From: an uncultured bacterium
Lineage (GTDB): Bacteria > Atribacterota > Atribacteria > Atribacterales > Caldatribacteriaceae
DNA length: 38,059 bases
Assembly: GCA_937139415.1 (NCBI GenBank)
Contig: CAKZPS010000012.1
Location: 1 to 38,059, forward strand
Reading direction: 5' to 3'
The notes under the pieces: model-generated
Database searches by the model: none
Told to the model about the DNA's origin: nothing
The model's input: the letters and a program-made list of their open reading frames with translations, nothing else
Shown: piece after piece, positions 15,676 through 23,229 of the stretch
How the letters are laid out: every line of letters starts with the position of its first letter
Position numbering within the stretch: the stretch's first letter is position 1
Made by a program: the position numbers and the translations under genes

Positions 15676-15711
15676 AAAAAGAAAAAAGACGCCCCTTACG
15701 GGAACGTCTTT
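15676..15711 (-). terminator. Leader terminator (attenuator) upstream of gdhA
   Basis: On the minus strand AAAGACG pairs with CGTCTTT (7 bp), continued by CCC/GGG around GTAA, then TTTTTTCTTTTTT. It lies between the gdhA promoter and the gene, with no other minus-strand gene upstream that it could end, so it must act as an attenuator. Its 5' arm is shared with the second antiterminator hairpin. Confidence 0.88.
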
Positions 15712-15736
15712 GTTCCTTCTCCACCATCATTGGTGG
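15701..15736 (-). promoter_or_regulatory. ANTAR-type two-hairpin antiterminator in the gdhA leader
   Basis: Read on the minus strand, P1 is CCACC-AATGAT-GGTGG (15736 to 15721), then a 4-nt linker AGAA, then P2 is GGAAC-AAAGAC-GTTCC (15716 to 15701). Both stems are 5-bp perfect and both loops are six nucleotides with A at position 1 and G at 4, the features recognised by ANTAR-domain antiterminators such as EutV and NasR. The P2 loop and 3' arm are the 5' arm of the terminator, so the two folds exclude each other. That is the known ANTAR mechanism. The regulator itself is not in this window. Confidence 0.85.
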
Positions 15737-15744
15737 CTGTGGAT

Positions 15745-15772
15745 ATTATACTTCGATTTTGAGGATTGACAA
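15745..15772 (-). promoter_or_regulatory. Promoter of gdhA
   Basis: On the minus strand TTGTCA (15772-15767) and TATAAT (15750-15745) are 16 bp apart. Transcription should begin near 15738, just before the first antiterminator hairpin, so the leader begins with the regulatory element. Confidence 0.85.
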
Positions 15773-15914
15773 GAAGGATTTTTTCAAAATTTGGAATTTG
15801 ACCTATTGGAACGATACCAATTCGTTAACTCTCTTCGGGCCATCCCGGAAAAGAATTGATGGAGTGAGATTTAGGTGTGCGCCGGGAGGAAGGGTGGATG
15901 CGTTCGGTCGAAAA

Positions 15915-15943
15915 TTGACACAGGTTTGAGTATTGGATATAAT
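15915..15943 (+). promoter_or_regulatory. Consensus promoter of the glutamate-synthase-like gene
   Basis: TTGACA (15915-15920) and TATAAT (15938-15943) with a 17-bp spacer are an exact sigma-70 consensus. The start would be near 15950, leaving a leader of about 100 nt. Confidence 0.92.
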
Positions 15944-15955
15944 TTTCTACGCTTC

Positions 15956-16041
15956 AAGGACAAAGGCGTCCTTTGCTTCTTTTCCAACGACGGTCCTTCC
16001 CAAGGGAGGTTGGTTTATTCATTTTCCCCCACAGGGAGGTG
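15956..16041 (+). promoter_or_regulatory. Structured, ANTAR-like leader of the glutamate-synthase-like gene
   Basis: P1 is AAGGAC-AAAGGC-GTCCTT (15956-15973), a 6-bp perfect stem with an A1/G4 hexaloop. A candidate P2, CC-AACGAC-GG (15984-15993), has an A1/G4 loop but only 2 bp. It overlaps the 5' arm of a terminator-like hairpin (CCAAC 15984-15988 with GTTGG 16009-16013, inner CTTCC/GGGAG, then TTTATTCATTTT). The ribosome site AGGGAGGT (16033-16040) can pair with TCCC just before it, and is duplicated at 16003-16010. The layout mirrors the gdhA leader but P2 is weak. Confidence 0.55.
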
Positions 16042-16051
16042 TTCAGTAACG

Positions 16052-17620
16052 ATGTCGTTTTCGAAACTTAATTCTTCTGACGCTACTCTTACTCGCTTAC
16101 GCGAAAAGGATTATTCTCCTTTGAGTGGCATGTGTGTTACCTGTCTCGATGGGTGTCCCGGATACTGCGAGATCGGGCGTTCGGCAGTGCGCGGACGGGA
16201 ATACCTCTATCCTCAGCCTTACGGGAAGATTACCGCCGGTGCACAGAAAGATTATCCGGTCGATTTTTCCCATTTCAATATTAGTGGGACCTGTGTCGGG
16301 GCTCTGGGAGTAGAAGCTGATCCCGATCAGGCGACTTTCCCCCGTGTATCCTTGGAAACCAACTTGGGCGATATTAAACTCAACGTTCCCTGGTTTACCA
16401 CCGGTTTGGGTTCTACTTTCATCGCTAAGGACAATTGGGAAGGTGTGGCCATTGGATCGGCTCTCTTTGGGACCATGGTGGGGATTGGAGAGAATGTGTG
16501 TGGCGTTGATCCCGAGGCAGAAATAAGAAACGGCTATGTCCTTCGCTCTCCGGAGATGGAACGCCGGATCAAGCTCTTCAAAGAATGGCAGAGGAATGGA
16601 TTTGGGGAGATCATTGTCCAGGAGAACGTAGAAGACTCTCGTCTCAGGGTCCTCGAATACGTTATTGATACTTTGGGAGTGCGATTTGTAGAAATTAAGT
16701 GGGGGCAGGGAGCAAAAGACATTGGAGGCGAGATCAAGCTTCCCGAGATTCAATGGGCAAAGGTGCTCAAAGAGAGGGGTTACATTGTTTACCCTGACCC
16801 AGATGATGTGATTATCGAAGAGATTTACCATAAAGGTGGTATTAAAGAATTTGAACGGCATTCCCGCTTGGGTATGGCTTCTCTGGAGGGATTTGTAAAG
16901 CGGGCGGAAGAATTGCGCCGACGGGGAGCAAAATATGTTTCTCTCAAAACCGGTGCCTATCGACCGAGAGATTTGGCGTTAGCTCTTAAGGCTGCTTCCG
17001 AGAGAAGAGCGGATTTACTCATCGTTGATGGCGCCGGTGGTGGTACTGGTATGAGTCCGTGGAGAATGATGAACGAGTGGGGCGTGCCCACAGTTTACCT
17101 CGAGTGCCTGGTCTATCGCTACGCCAAAGTCCTGGCGGGTAAGAATAAATACGTTCCTCCGATTGCTATTGCCGGTGGCTTTACCCTTGAGGACAATATT
17201 TTCAAGGGCTTGGCATTGGGGGCACCTTTCGTTCGCTTTGTGGCCATGGGTCGTTCAACCTTAACTGCAGCCATGGTGGGCAAGACGATCGGCGAGTTGT
17301 CCAAGGGCGGCAAGTTACCCACCGAATTCCAAAAATATGGACCAGACCTGCAAGAACTCTTCGTGGCAGTTGCCGAGTTAGAGAAAATATACGGTGAAGA
17401 TTGGAGGAAAATTCCTCCCAGTGCTTTAGGAGTATACGGTTACTTCCTGCGACTTGCCACCGGGATGAAACAATTTATGGCCGGTTTGCGCAAGTTTAGT
17501 TTGGAATATATCGATCGGAGCGACCTCCTCTGTCTCACTGAAGAAGCTTCACGGGTGAGTGGTCTCCCCTACATTATGGAGGTAGACCAGGAAGAGAGCA
17601 TGAAGATTCTTGAAGGATAA
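16052..17620 (+). CDS. FMN-binding glutamate synthase-like protein (GltB central-domain family)
   Basis: This 522-residue protein matches the FMN/Glu_synthase domain that in glutamate synthase combines 2-oxoglutarate and ammonia into glutamate. It lacks the glutamine amidotransferase domain, as in many anaerobes and archaea where ammonia or a separate subunit is used. A cysteine cluster near the N-terminus (C28, C31, C35, C39 in GMCVTCLDGCPGYCEIG) may bind an Fe-S cluster. FMN and active-site motifs include DLLIVDGAGGGTGMSPW and PIAIAGGFTLEDNIFKGLALGAPFVRF in parts. ATG 16052 is chosen because AGGGAGGTG lies about 10 nt upstream; the longer open frame from 15875 runs through the leader. It is divergent from gdhA and close to amt-glnB, so a nitrogen role is supported. 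Related archaeal-type proteins can have other substrates. Confidence 0.85.
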   Translation: MSFSKLNSSDATLTRLREKDYSPLSGMCVTCLDGCPGYCEIGRSAVRGREYLYPQPYGKITAGAQKDYPVDFSHFNISGTCVGALGVEADPDQATFPRVSLETNLGDIKLNVPWFTTGLGSTFIAKDNWEGVAIGSALFGTMVGIGENVCGVDPEAEIRNGYVLRSPEMERRIKLFKEWQRNGFGEIIVQENVEDSRLRVLEYVIDTLGVRFVEIKWGQGAKDIGGEIKLPEIQWAKVLKERGYIVYPDPDDVIIEEIYHKGGIKEFERHSRLGMASLEGFVKRAEELRRRGAKYVSLKTGAYRPRDLALALKAASERRADLLIVDGAGGGTGMSPWRMMNEWGVPTVYLECLVYRYAKVLAGKNKYVPPIAIAGGFTLEDNIFKGLALGAPFVRFVAMGRSTLTAAMVGKTIGELSKGGKLPTEFQKYGPDLQELFVAVAELEKIYGEDWRKIPPSALGVYGYFLRLATGMKQFMAGLRKFSLEYIDRSDLLCLTEEASRVSGLPYIMEVDQEESMKILEG

Positions 17621-17632
17621 TCGACGTCTCCG

Positions 17633-17655
17633 AGGGGTAGGTTTTCCCTACCCCT
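17633..17655 (+). terminator. Hairpin after the glutamate-synthase-like gene
   Basis: AGGGGTAGG (17633-17641) and CCTACCCCT (17647-17655) form a 9-bp stem with a 5-nt loop 12 bp after the stop. It has no following T tract, so it is a weak terminator at best. The rest up to 17800 shows no gene. Confidence 0.5.
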
Positions 17656-17800
17656 TGCGAGGGGCTCACAGAGTGAAAGGTTTGGTGTTTCCTTTCGATT
17701 CTCGGGAAATCCTTGGTGACCGACGGAAATTTCGACTCATTGGGTTTCCCCACAGAGAGTGCTTCCCACAGAGGTTGCCAATGCTTGAATTTTCCATTCA

Positions 17801-17829
17801 TTGACAGGGTTTAGAGAATTTTCTATAAT
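17801..17829 (+). promoter_or_regulatory. Consensus promoter of the rpsU supercluster
   Basis: TTGACA (17801-17806), a 17-bp spacer and TATAAT (17824-17829) match the sigma-70 consensus exactly, 31 bp before the rpsU start. It likely drives rpsU-yqeY-phoH-pgpH-ybeY/cdd-era-recO. Confidence 0.92.
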
Positions 17830-17860
17830 GGTTTTACTTTGAGTTAAGGGAGGAATAAGA

Positions 17861-18037
17861 GTGACCGAGGTTCGAGTTGGCCAGGGGGAAAGTATCGACG
17901 AAGCCTTGAAGCGCTTTAAGCGGAAGTGTCAGCGCAATGGCATCATTTCGGAGATGAAGCGCCGTGAGCATTACGAAAAACCGAGCGAAAAGAAACGCAA
18001 AAGGGCACAAGCAGCGCGGAGGAAGAAAAAGAGATGA
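17861..18037 (+). CDS. rpsU: Small ribosomal subunit protein bS21
   Basis: This 58-residue basic protein is bS21, a 30S component near the mRNA exit and anti-Shine-Dalgarno region. It begins [19 protein letters not shown], continues [26 protein letters not shown], and ends in the usual Arg/Lys-rich tail. The start is GTG at 17861 with GGGAGGAAT 5 nt upstream. The stop overlaps the next ATG (ATGA at 18034-18037), so yqeY translation is coupled to it. rpsU-yqeY is a conserved pair in Firmicutes-like genomes. It is too short for common ORF cut-offs. Confidence 0.96.
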   Translation: MTEVRVGQGESIDEALKRFKRKCQRNGIISEMKRREHYEKPSEKKRKRAQAARRKKKR

Positions 18038-18492
18038 ATTTTGTGCCACCTTCTCTCAAAGAGCGTCTTCACCAAGCTATGAAGGACGCTCTGCGAGCCA
18101 AGAATCAATTGCGCCTTGATACGATTCGCTTGATTTTGGCAGAAGTCAAGAATGCGGAGATCGAGAAGAAAGGACCTCTTCAAGAAGAGGAGATTGTCGC
18201 TCTCCTTCGTAAAGGGATAAAGCGGAGAGAAGAGAGTATGGTGTATTTTGAAAAAGGGGATCGTCAGGATCTCTTGGAGCGAGCGCGGCAGGAGATAGAA
18301 GTTTTGCGAGAATTTCTTCCTCCCCAACTCTCCGAAGAAGAGATTATTTCTATCACCCGCGAAGTTCTCAAACTCTATCCTACAGGTGCCTCTTTTGGGA
18401 TGATCATGAAAGAAGTTCTGTCTCGCGTGCAAGGCAGGGCAGAGGGCCAAGTTGTTTCTGCAGTGATCCGCCAAGAAATGGGCATGAGGTGA
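18034..18492 (+). CDS. yqeY: GatB/YqeY-domain protein
   Basis: This 152-residue helical protein is YqeY, a free-standing version of the tail domain of GatB, the tRNA-dependent amidotransferase subunit. It may bind tRNA, but no reaction is established. The family pattern is clear: [35 protein letters not shown] at the start, then [11 protein letters not shown] and a C-terminal [12 protein letters not shown]. It overlaps rpsU by 4 bp and is followed after 9 bp by phoH, the usual order in this supercluster. Confidence 0.93.
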   Translation: MNFVPPSLKERLHQAMKDALRAKNQLRLDTIRLILAEVKNAEIEKKGPLQEEEIVALLRKGIKRREESMVYFEKGDRQDLLERARQEIEVLREFLPPQLSEEEIISITREVLKLYPTGASFGMIMKEVLSRVQGRAEGQVVSAVIRQEMGMR

Positions 18493-18501
18493 TCGACAAG
18501 T

Positions 18502-19494
18502 TTGTCTACAGAGGCCGCTCTCAAAGACCGAGAATTTCGGATTGTTCTGGGAAGCGTAGACGAAGCACAGCGATTTTTTGGGCAGTTTGACGCCAACGCG
18601 AAAGTTTTAGAGGGAGTTTTTGATATCGAAGTGAGTTTAGAAGGAGGGGTTCTCGTTGTTCGAAGTAAAAAGGAATCGGAGCTCTTTTCGGTAGCGCACG
18701 ATTTTTTGCGAGAACTCGTGTCCTTTTTGCCCGAAGGAGGAGCTATTACCCCTGAAGAGTTGCGCAAGATGGCGTTGGATTTTCGTGAAAATCGAAAAAC
18801 GTGGTGGAAGAGCGCGTTGGAAGAAACGATTTTTATTACTGCCTCCCATAAACCTATTCGGGCAAAAACCTTAGGACAGCTCAAGTACATTCGGGCTATT
18901 CGTGAGAGCGACGTTACCTTTTGCATTGGACCGGCGGGTACCGGAAAGACGTATCTTGCCATGGCGATGGCATGTAGTGCGTTGCAAAAGAAAGAAGTGA
19001 GTCGCATCGTTTTGGTTCGTCCGGCAGTGGAAGCGGGAGAGAGTTTAGGTTATCTTCCGGGAGATCTCAAAGAGAAAATCGAGCCCTATCTTCGGCCTTT
19101 GTATGATGCCCTCTACGAGATGCTCTCTGCCGAGCGATTCCAAAAATATAGCGAGAGAGGAATCATCGAGGTAGCACCGCTTGCTTACATGCGGGGGAGA
19201 ACCCTCAACGATTCTTTCATCGTTCTCGATGAAGCTCAAAATACCACTCCCGAGCAGATGAAGATGTTCCTCACCAGAATGGGTTTCGGTTCGAAGGTGG
19301 TAGTGACTGGAGATATTACCCAAGTGGATCTCCCGGCGGGCAAAAAGTCTGGTTTAATCCTGGTTCAGGAAATTTTAAAAGACATTCGCGAAATTGCCTT
19401 TATCTATCTGAACGAAAAGGATGTTGTGCGACACCATTTAGTGCAAGAAATCATTCGGGCTTATGAAAAGTTTGGACAAGCCTCGAAAAAATAG
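18502..19494 (+). CDS. phoH: PhoH-family ATPase (PhoH-like/YlaK group)
   Basis: This 330-residue cytoplasmic P-loop ATPase has an N-terminal region with strand pattern LEGGVLVVRS resembling the KH-like domain of PhoH/YbeZ. The PhoH core follows, with Walker A GPAGTGKT (143-150) and Walker B FIVLDEAQNT (about 239-248), and a sensor segment VVVTGDITQVDLP. YbeZ works with YbeY in RNA metabolism, and ybeY is two genes downstream, as in many bacteria. The start is TTG 18502, with GAGGTG about 10 nt upstream, inside the end of yqeY. It overlaps pgpH by 32 bp. Confidence 0.95.
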   Translation: MSTEAALKDREFRIVLGSVDEAQRFFGQFDANAKVLEGVFDIEVSLEGGVLVVRSKKESELFSVAHDFLRELVSFLPEGGAITPEELRKMALDFRENRKTWWKSALEETIFITASHKPIRAKTLGQLKYIRAIRESDVTFCIGPAGTGKTYLAMAMACSALQKKEVSRIVLVRPAVEAGESLGYLPGDLKEKIEPYLRPLYDALYEMLSAERFQKYSERGIIEVAPLAYMRGRTLNDSFIVLDEAQNTTPEQMKMFLTRMGFGSKVVVTGDITQVDLPAGKKSGLILVQEILKDIREIAFIYLNEKDVVRHHLVQEIIRAYEKFGQASKK

Positions 19495-21535
19495 GGTTTC
19501 TCTCTTTTCTTTTCGGAGTATCAATTTCCTCTTGTATGGGCTTTCCCTCTTTTCCGTTTTTTGGTTTCTGTATGGTTTGCGGGGTCTCGCCCTCCGAGAA
19601 GGACAAGTGGTCGATTTTAACGTTGTCGCCCATCGGGCCATAGAAATCGTCGATGTAGAAGCAACCGAGAAACTGAAGAGAGAGATATTGGCGAGTTTAA
19701 CACCCGAGTATCAGGTGGATCCGAACGTAGTCCGAAGTGTGAAGGAAGAGGTCAATCAATTTTTTTCCTCTCTTGAGGAAATTCGGGCCGGCGTTTCTTC
19801 TCTTTCTCCCTCGGTACGCGAGGAATTCTCTGGGAAATGGAGGATCACCCAGGGGACCTTCGATCGCTTGGTGTTTTCCCGGGAAGAAGAGTATCTCAAA
19901 ATCAAGAATATTTTCCTCGAAATGCTGGTGCGCTATTTAGCGCAGCCCATACGGCAGGAGGATTTGGTGAGAACCATCTTGGACGTGAGTGCCGAGTTGG
20001 AACGTATTTACCCCCAAGAGGGAGAAGAGAGAGTAGTGAGCTTGCTCCTCTATCGGTTTCTCAAACCGAACGCCGTTTTAGATGACCAAGCGATGCAGAG
20101 AAGGCGTGTCGAAGCCTTGCAAGAAATGGAACCGGTTCGCAAGATTATCCCTCGCGGATCGATATTGATTCCCAAGGGAAAGACCATCACTTTCGAGGAC
20201 CTAAAAATCCTCGAAGCACTCGGTTTTTTGGGGCAGGAATACCTTTGGGTCCGTTTGGTGATGCTCATTTTTTTGATCGGGGGAAGTATAGCGGTAGAGT
20301 ATTTTTACCTCAAGCGTTTCGCCCCATCAGTTTTAAACCGTAATACTTTCTTGGGTTTACGATTGATCGCTGTAGTCGGTATTTTGATTATTAACGGTGC
20401 TCTCTTCCGTTTTTCCGACCGTTTTGTGGTATTGGCGGCAATTCCTCTTGTCCTCTTCGCCTTGGGGGATCGTAATCTTGCCCTGGGAGAATCATTGATC
20501 CTTTTCCCTCTTTTGGTCTGGGGAACCAGGGTTGATTTTTTTCAAGCGTTGTATATATATCTCAACCTTTTACTGCCACTTTTCCTTTTGGAGAGAACCT
20601 TAAAGAGAAGGGATTTCATTCGGGTAGGACTCGAACTTGCCCTCATCAATTTAGTTCTCAATCTTGGTTTTGGCATTCAAAGGGGCGATCCTTGGATTAC
20701 CAATGTAGAACATATCCTCTACGGTTTTGGTGGGGGGATTGTTTCTCCCATAGTCGCTTTGGGAGGAATATCCTTTTTGGAGACCGCTTTTCGTTTCACC
20801 TCTGATATCCACCTCATGGAGTTCCTCAATCCCACCCATCCTCTCTTGCAGCAGTTACTGAGAGAAGCGCCGGGAACCTATAGCCATAGTCTCATGGTTG
20901 CCAATCTCGCCGAAGCCGCTTCGGAAGAGATCGGAGCGAACCCTCTCTTGGTTCGGGTGGGAGCGTACTATCACGATATCGGAAAATTGAAAAGACCGTA
21001 TTTTTTTGTGGAAAACCAGCTGAGGGGTGACAATATTCATGACCAGCTTTCGCCCAACTTGAGTACCTTGGTGATTCGAAAACATGTTCAAGATGGAGTG
21101 GAGCTCGCCCAACAGTATAAACTCCCTTTGGAGGTGCAAGAAATTATCCGTCGTCACCATGGGAAAAGCCTTACTCGCTATTTCTATCATAAAGCTTTAG
21201 GACGAGGGGAAAAGGTAGAAGAAGGAATTTTCCGTTACGAGGGTCCCCTACCACACACGAAAGAAGAAGTGTTAGTGTTTCTTGCCGATAGTGTTGAAGC
21301 GGCAATGCACTGTATTGATAACCCTTCGCCGCGACGGGTAGAGATGATGGTGAATGAAATTATCGATGCCTATTTACGCGATGGTCAATTGAACGAAGCT
21401 TCTTTAACCTTGCAAGATCTCTATCGGGTGGCTCACAAGTTTACCATGATAATCAACGGTCTCTTTCACAAGCGGCTTTCCTATCCTGAACTTGGGGAGA
21501 GTAAGAATGGAAAGAGGAAAAACATGGCGGGTTAA
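19463..21535 (+). CDS. pgpH: 7TM-HD phosphohydrolase (PgpH/YqfF family)
   Basis: This 690-residue membrane protein is a PgpH-type 7TMR-HD phosphohydrolase; characterised relatives cleave the second messenger c-di-AMP. One N-terminal membrane helix (about 19-37) is followed by a large extracytoplasmic region, then about seven helices between roughly 255 and 450. The cytoplasmic HD domain has H475 (SHSLMVANL), H504-D505 (YYHDIGK), EIIRRHHG and a later LADSVEAA, giving the expected metal ligands. It lies between phoH and ybeY as in Clostridia-like genomes. No diadenylate cyclase is in the window, so c-di-AMP use is inferred from family. ATG 19463 overlaps phoH and has only a weak ribosome site. 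Confidence 0.93.
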   Translation: MKSLDKPRKNRVSLFSFRSINFLLYGLSLFSVFWFLYGLRGLALREGQVVDFNVVAHRAIEIVDVEATEKLKREILASLTPEYQVDPNVVRSVKEEVNQFFSSLEEIRAGVSSLSPSVREEFSGKWRITQGTFDRLVFSREEEYLKIKNIFLEMLVRYLAQPIRQEDLVRTILDVSAELERIYPQEGEERVVSLLLYRFLKPNAVLDDQAMQRRRVEALQEMEPVRKIIPRGSILIPKGKTITFEDLKILEALGFLGQEYLWVRLVMLIFLIGGSIAVEYFYLKRFAPSVLNRNTFLGLRLIAVVGILIINGALFRFSDRFVVLAAIPLVLFALGDRNLALGESLILFPLLVWGTRVDFFQALYIYLNLLLPLFLLERTLKRRDFIRVGLELALINLVLNLGFGIQRGDPWITNVEHILYGFGGGIVSPIVALGGISFLETAFRFTSDIHLMEFLNPTHPLLQQLLREAPGTYSHSLMVANLAEAASEEIGANPLLVRVGAYYHDIGKLKRPYFFVENQLRGDNIHDQLSPNLSTLVIRKHVQDGVELAQQYKLPLEVQEIIRRHHGKSLTRYFYHKALGRGEKVEEGIFRYEGPLPHTKEEVLVFLADSVEAAMHCIDNPSPRRVEMMVNEIIDAYLRDGQLNEASLTLQDLYRVAHKFTMIINGLFHKRLSYPELGESKNGKRKNMAG

Positions 21536-22355
21536 ATTGAGCGGGGAGAAACCGGCTGCCAAAGTCAATGAACGATTACTCGAGCGAGTGGCTTTTATAG
21601 TTTTCGAGAAGATGCAGATTTCCCCGCGAGGAACGATAAGTGTGAGCTTTCTCGACCAAGAGGCCATGCGGACGGTCAAAAGGCAGTTTTTCCATGAGGA
21701 CATCGATACCGATGTCATTTCTTTCCTCTACGGAGAGGAAGAAATCGATAAGGTGTGGGGAGAAATTCTCATTTGTCTTCCGGTAGCCTTCGAGCAAGCT
21801 CGGGAGAGAAAAAAGACTTTCGAATCAGAGGTGCTCTTTCTCTTCATTCACGGTCTCTTACATCTTTTAGGGTATCGGGACGATAGTGAAGAGGAGAGAA
21901 AACGCATGGATGAAGAAGGACAAAAGCTGTTCGCCGCTTTCGAAGAAGAGGAGGTGCGTAAGAAACTCATCGAGAAGGCGGAGAGAGCAAAAGCCCGGGC
22001 CTACGCTCCTTATTCCCGTTTTCGGGTGGGTGCGGCGCTTCTTGCAAGCCAAGGCGAGATTTTCATTGGGTGCAACGTGGAAAACGCCTCTTTGGGGCTC
22101 ACCATTTGTGCAGAGCGAGTAGCGGTGGTGAAAGCGGTAAGTTCGGGAGTGCGAACCTTTGAGAAAATCGCCATCATTTCCGACTCCGGCTCTTCTCTCC
22201 CCTTCCCTTGTGGAGCTTGCCGGCAGTTGCTCTTCGAGTTTGCTCCCCAACTTGAGGTGATCGTGGCTTCCTCGGCGGAGCATTTCCAGGTTTTCTCCTT
22301 GCCTGAACTCTTACCCCATGCTTTCCGTTTTGAGGAGGACTCGGGTGGGCTTTAA
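21507..22355 (+). CDS. ybeY/cdd: Fusion of YbeY (rRNA maturation endonuclease) and cytidine deaminase
   Basis: This single frame of 282 residues joins two enzymes normally encoded by neighbours. Residues 1-145 are YbeY, a zinc RNase that matures 16S rRNA, with DTDVISFLYG and the metal motif HGLLHLLGYRDD. H115 and H119 are kept, but the third zinc histidine of HGxLHLxGYDH is D125. Residues about 150-275 are cytidine deaminase, the pyrimidine salvage enzyme, with C201-A-E203 and P234-C235-GA-C238 intact. There is no stop or start codon with a ribosome site at the junction, so it is a true fusion, perhaps by loss of the dgkA that often lies between. ATG 21507 has GGGGAG 7 nt upstream; it overlaps pgpH by 29 bp. 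Confidence 0.93.
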   Translation: MERGKTWRVKLSGEKPAAKVNERLLERVAFIVFEKMQISPRGTISVSFLDQEAMRTVKRQFFHEDIDTDVISFLYGEEEIDKVWGEILICLPVAFEQARERKKTFESEVLFLFIHGLLHLLGYRDDSEEERKRMDEEGQKLFAAFEEEEVRKKLIEKAERAKARAYAPYSRFRVGAALLASQGEIFIGCNVENASLGLTICAERVAVVKAVSSGVRTFEKIAIISDSGSSLPFPCGACRQLLFEFAPQLEVIVASSAEHFQVFSLPELLPHAFRFEEDSGGL

Positions 22356-23229
22356 ATCAGGCTTTGTAGCGATCGGTGGGCGGCCCAACGTGGGCAAATC
22401 TACCCTGCTCAACCATATTTTGGGACAGAAAATATCCATCGTTTCCGATAAACCGCAAACTACCCGGAAGCGCGTGAAAGGCATTTTGAATCGAGTTGAT
22501 GCTCAAATTGTTTTTGTGGATACACCTGGACTCCATGTCCCCAAGGATGAATTAGGAAAATTTATGGTGCAGGAAATTGAGGATTCCCTCATCGATGCCG
22601 ATCTCTTGTGTTACCTCACCGACCCTTTCCAGGATAACCGGGATCGGGGGGCGAGTCAGTCACTCTTGCGTGCCTTCTCTCGACCGATTTTCCTCGTGAT
22701 CAATAAGAAGGATTTAGTCTCTCAAGAGGGGATCGAGGCAGTCATTCGAGGTTGGAGGGAGTCCCTTCCTTTCCGTGAAACCATGGCGGTTTCTGCCCTC
22801 ACCGGTGAAGGAGTGCCGGAGTTGATCGAAACCATTCTGCGCTATCTCCCGGAAAACCCCGCCTATTATGAGGAGGGGTTCGTCTCTGATACCTTTGAAC
22901 GGGACATTGTGGCCGAAATCATCCGTGAAAAGGTATGGTGGCATACTTACGAAGAGGTTCCCTACGGGATCGAAGTTCGCGTAGAGGAATTTAAAGAGAA
23001 GGAGAACGTGCTTTACCTTCGTGCCCTGATTTACGTGGAACGAGAGTCTCATAAAAAAATTATTATCGGGGAGAAGGGGCAGAATCTCAAAAAAATTGGG
23101 CAGAGTGCACGAGAAGAGATTGAGGCCCAGTGGGGTAAGAAAGTCTTCTTAGACCTGTGGGTCAAGGTGGAAAAAAACTGGCGCAAGAGGAAAGAGGTTT
23201 TGTGGAGATGGGGTTACCGGGCACGGTGA
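22345..23229 (+). CDS. era: GTPase Era
   Basis: This 294-residue protein is Era, which binds the 3' end of 16S rRNA during 30S assembly. G motifs are GRPNVGKST (G1), DKPQTTR with the switch Thr (G2), VDTPGLH (G3) and NKKD (G4). The C-terminal KH domain has IYVERESHKKIIIGEKGQ in part and WVKVEKNWRKR. The start is GTG 22345, placed 6 nt after GAGGAGG; an in-frame ATG at 22318 has no ribosome site and would add nine residues. It overlaps the YbeY/Cdd fusion by 11 bp. Confidence 0.97.
   Translation: MGFKSGFVAIGGRPNVGKSTLLNHILGQKISIVSDKPQTTRKRVKGILNRVDAQIVFVDTPGLHVPKDELGKFMVQEIEDSLIDADLLCYLTDPFQDNRDRGASQSLLRAFSRPIFLVINKKDLVSQEGIEAVIRGWRESLPFRETMAVSALTGEGVPELIETILRYLPENPAYYEEGFVSDTFERDIVAEIIREKVWWHTYEEVPYGIEVRVEEFKEKENVLYLRALIYVERESHKKIIIGEKGQNLKKIGQSAREEIEAQWGKKVFLDLWVKVEKNWRKRKEVLWRWGYRAR

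Noticed and set aside
15875-16051. N-terminal extension of the glutamate-synthase-like protein from the upstream start at 15875
   Set aside because: The stretch contains the consensus promoter and leader hairpins, and a good ribosome site precedes ATG 16052.
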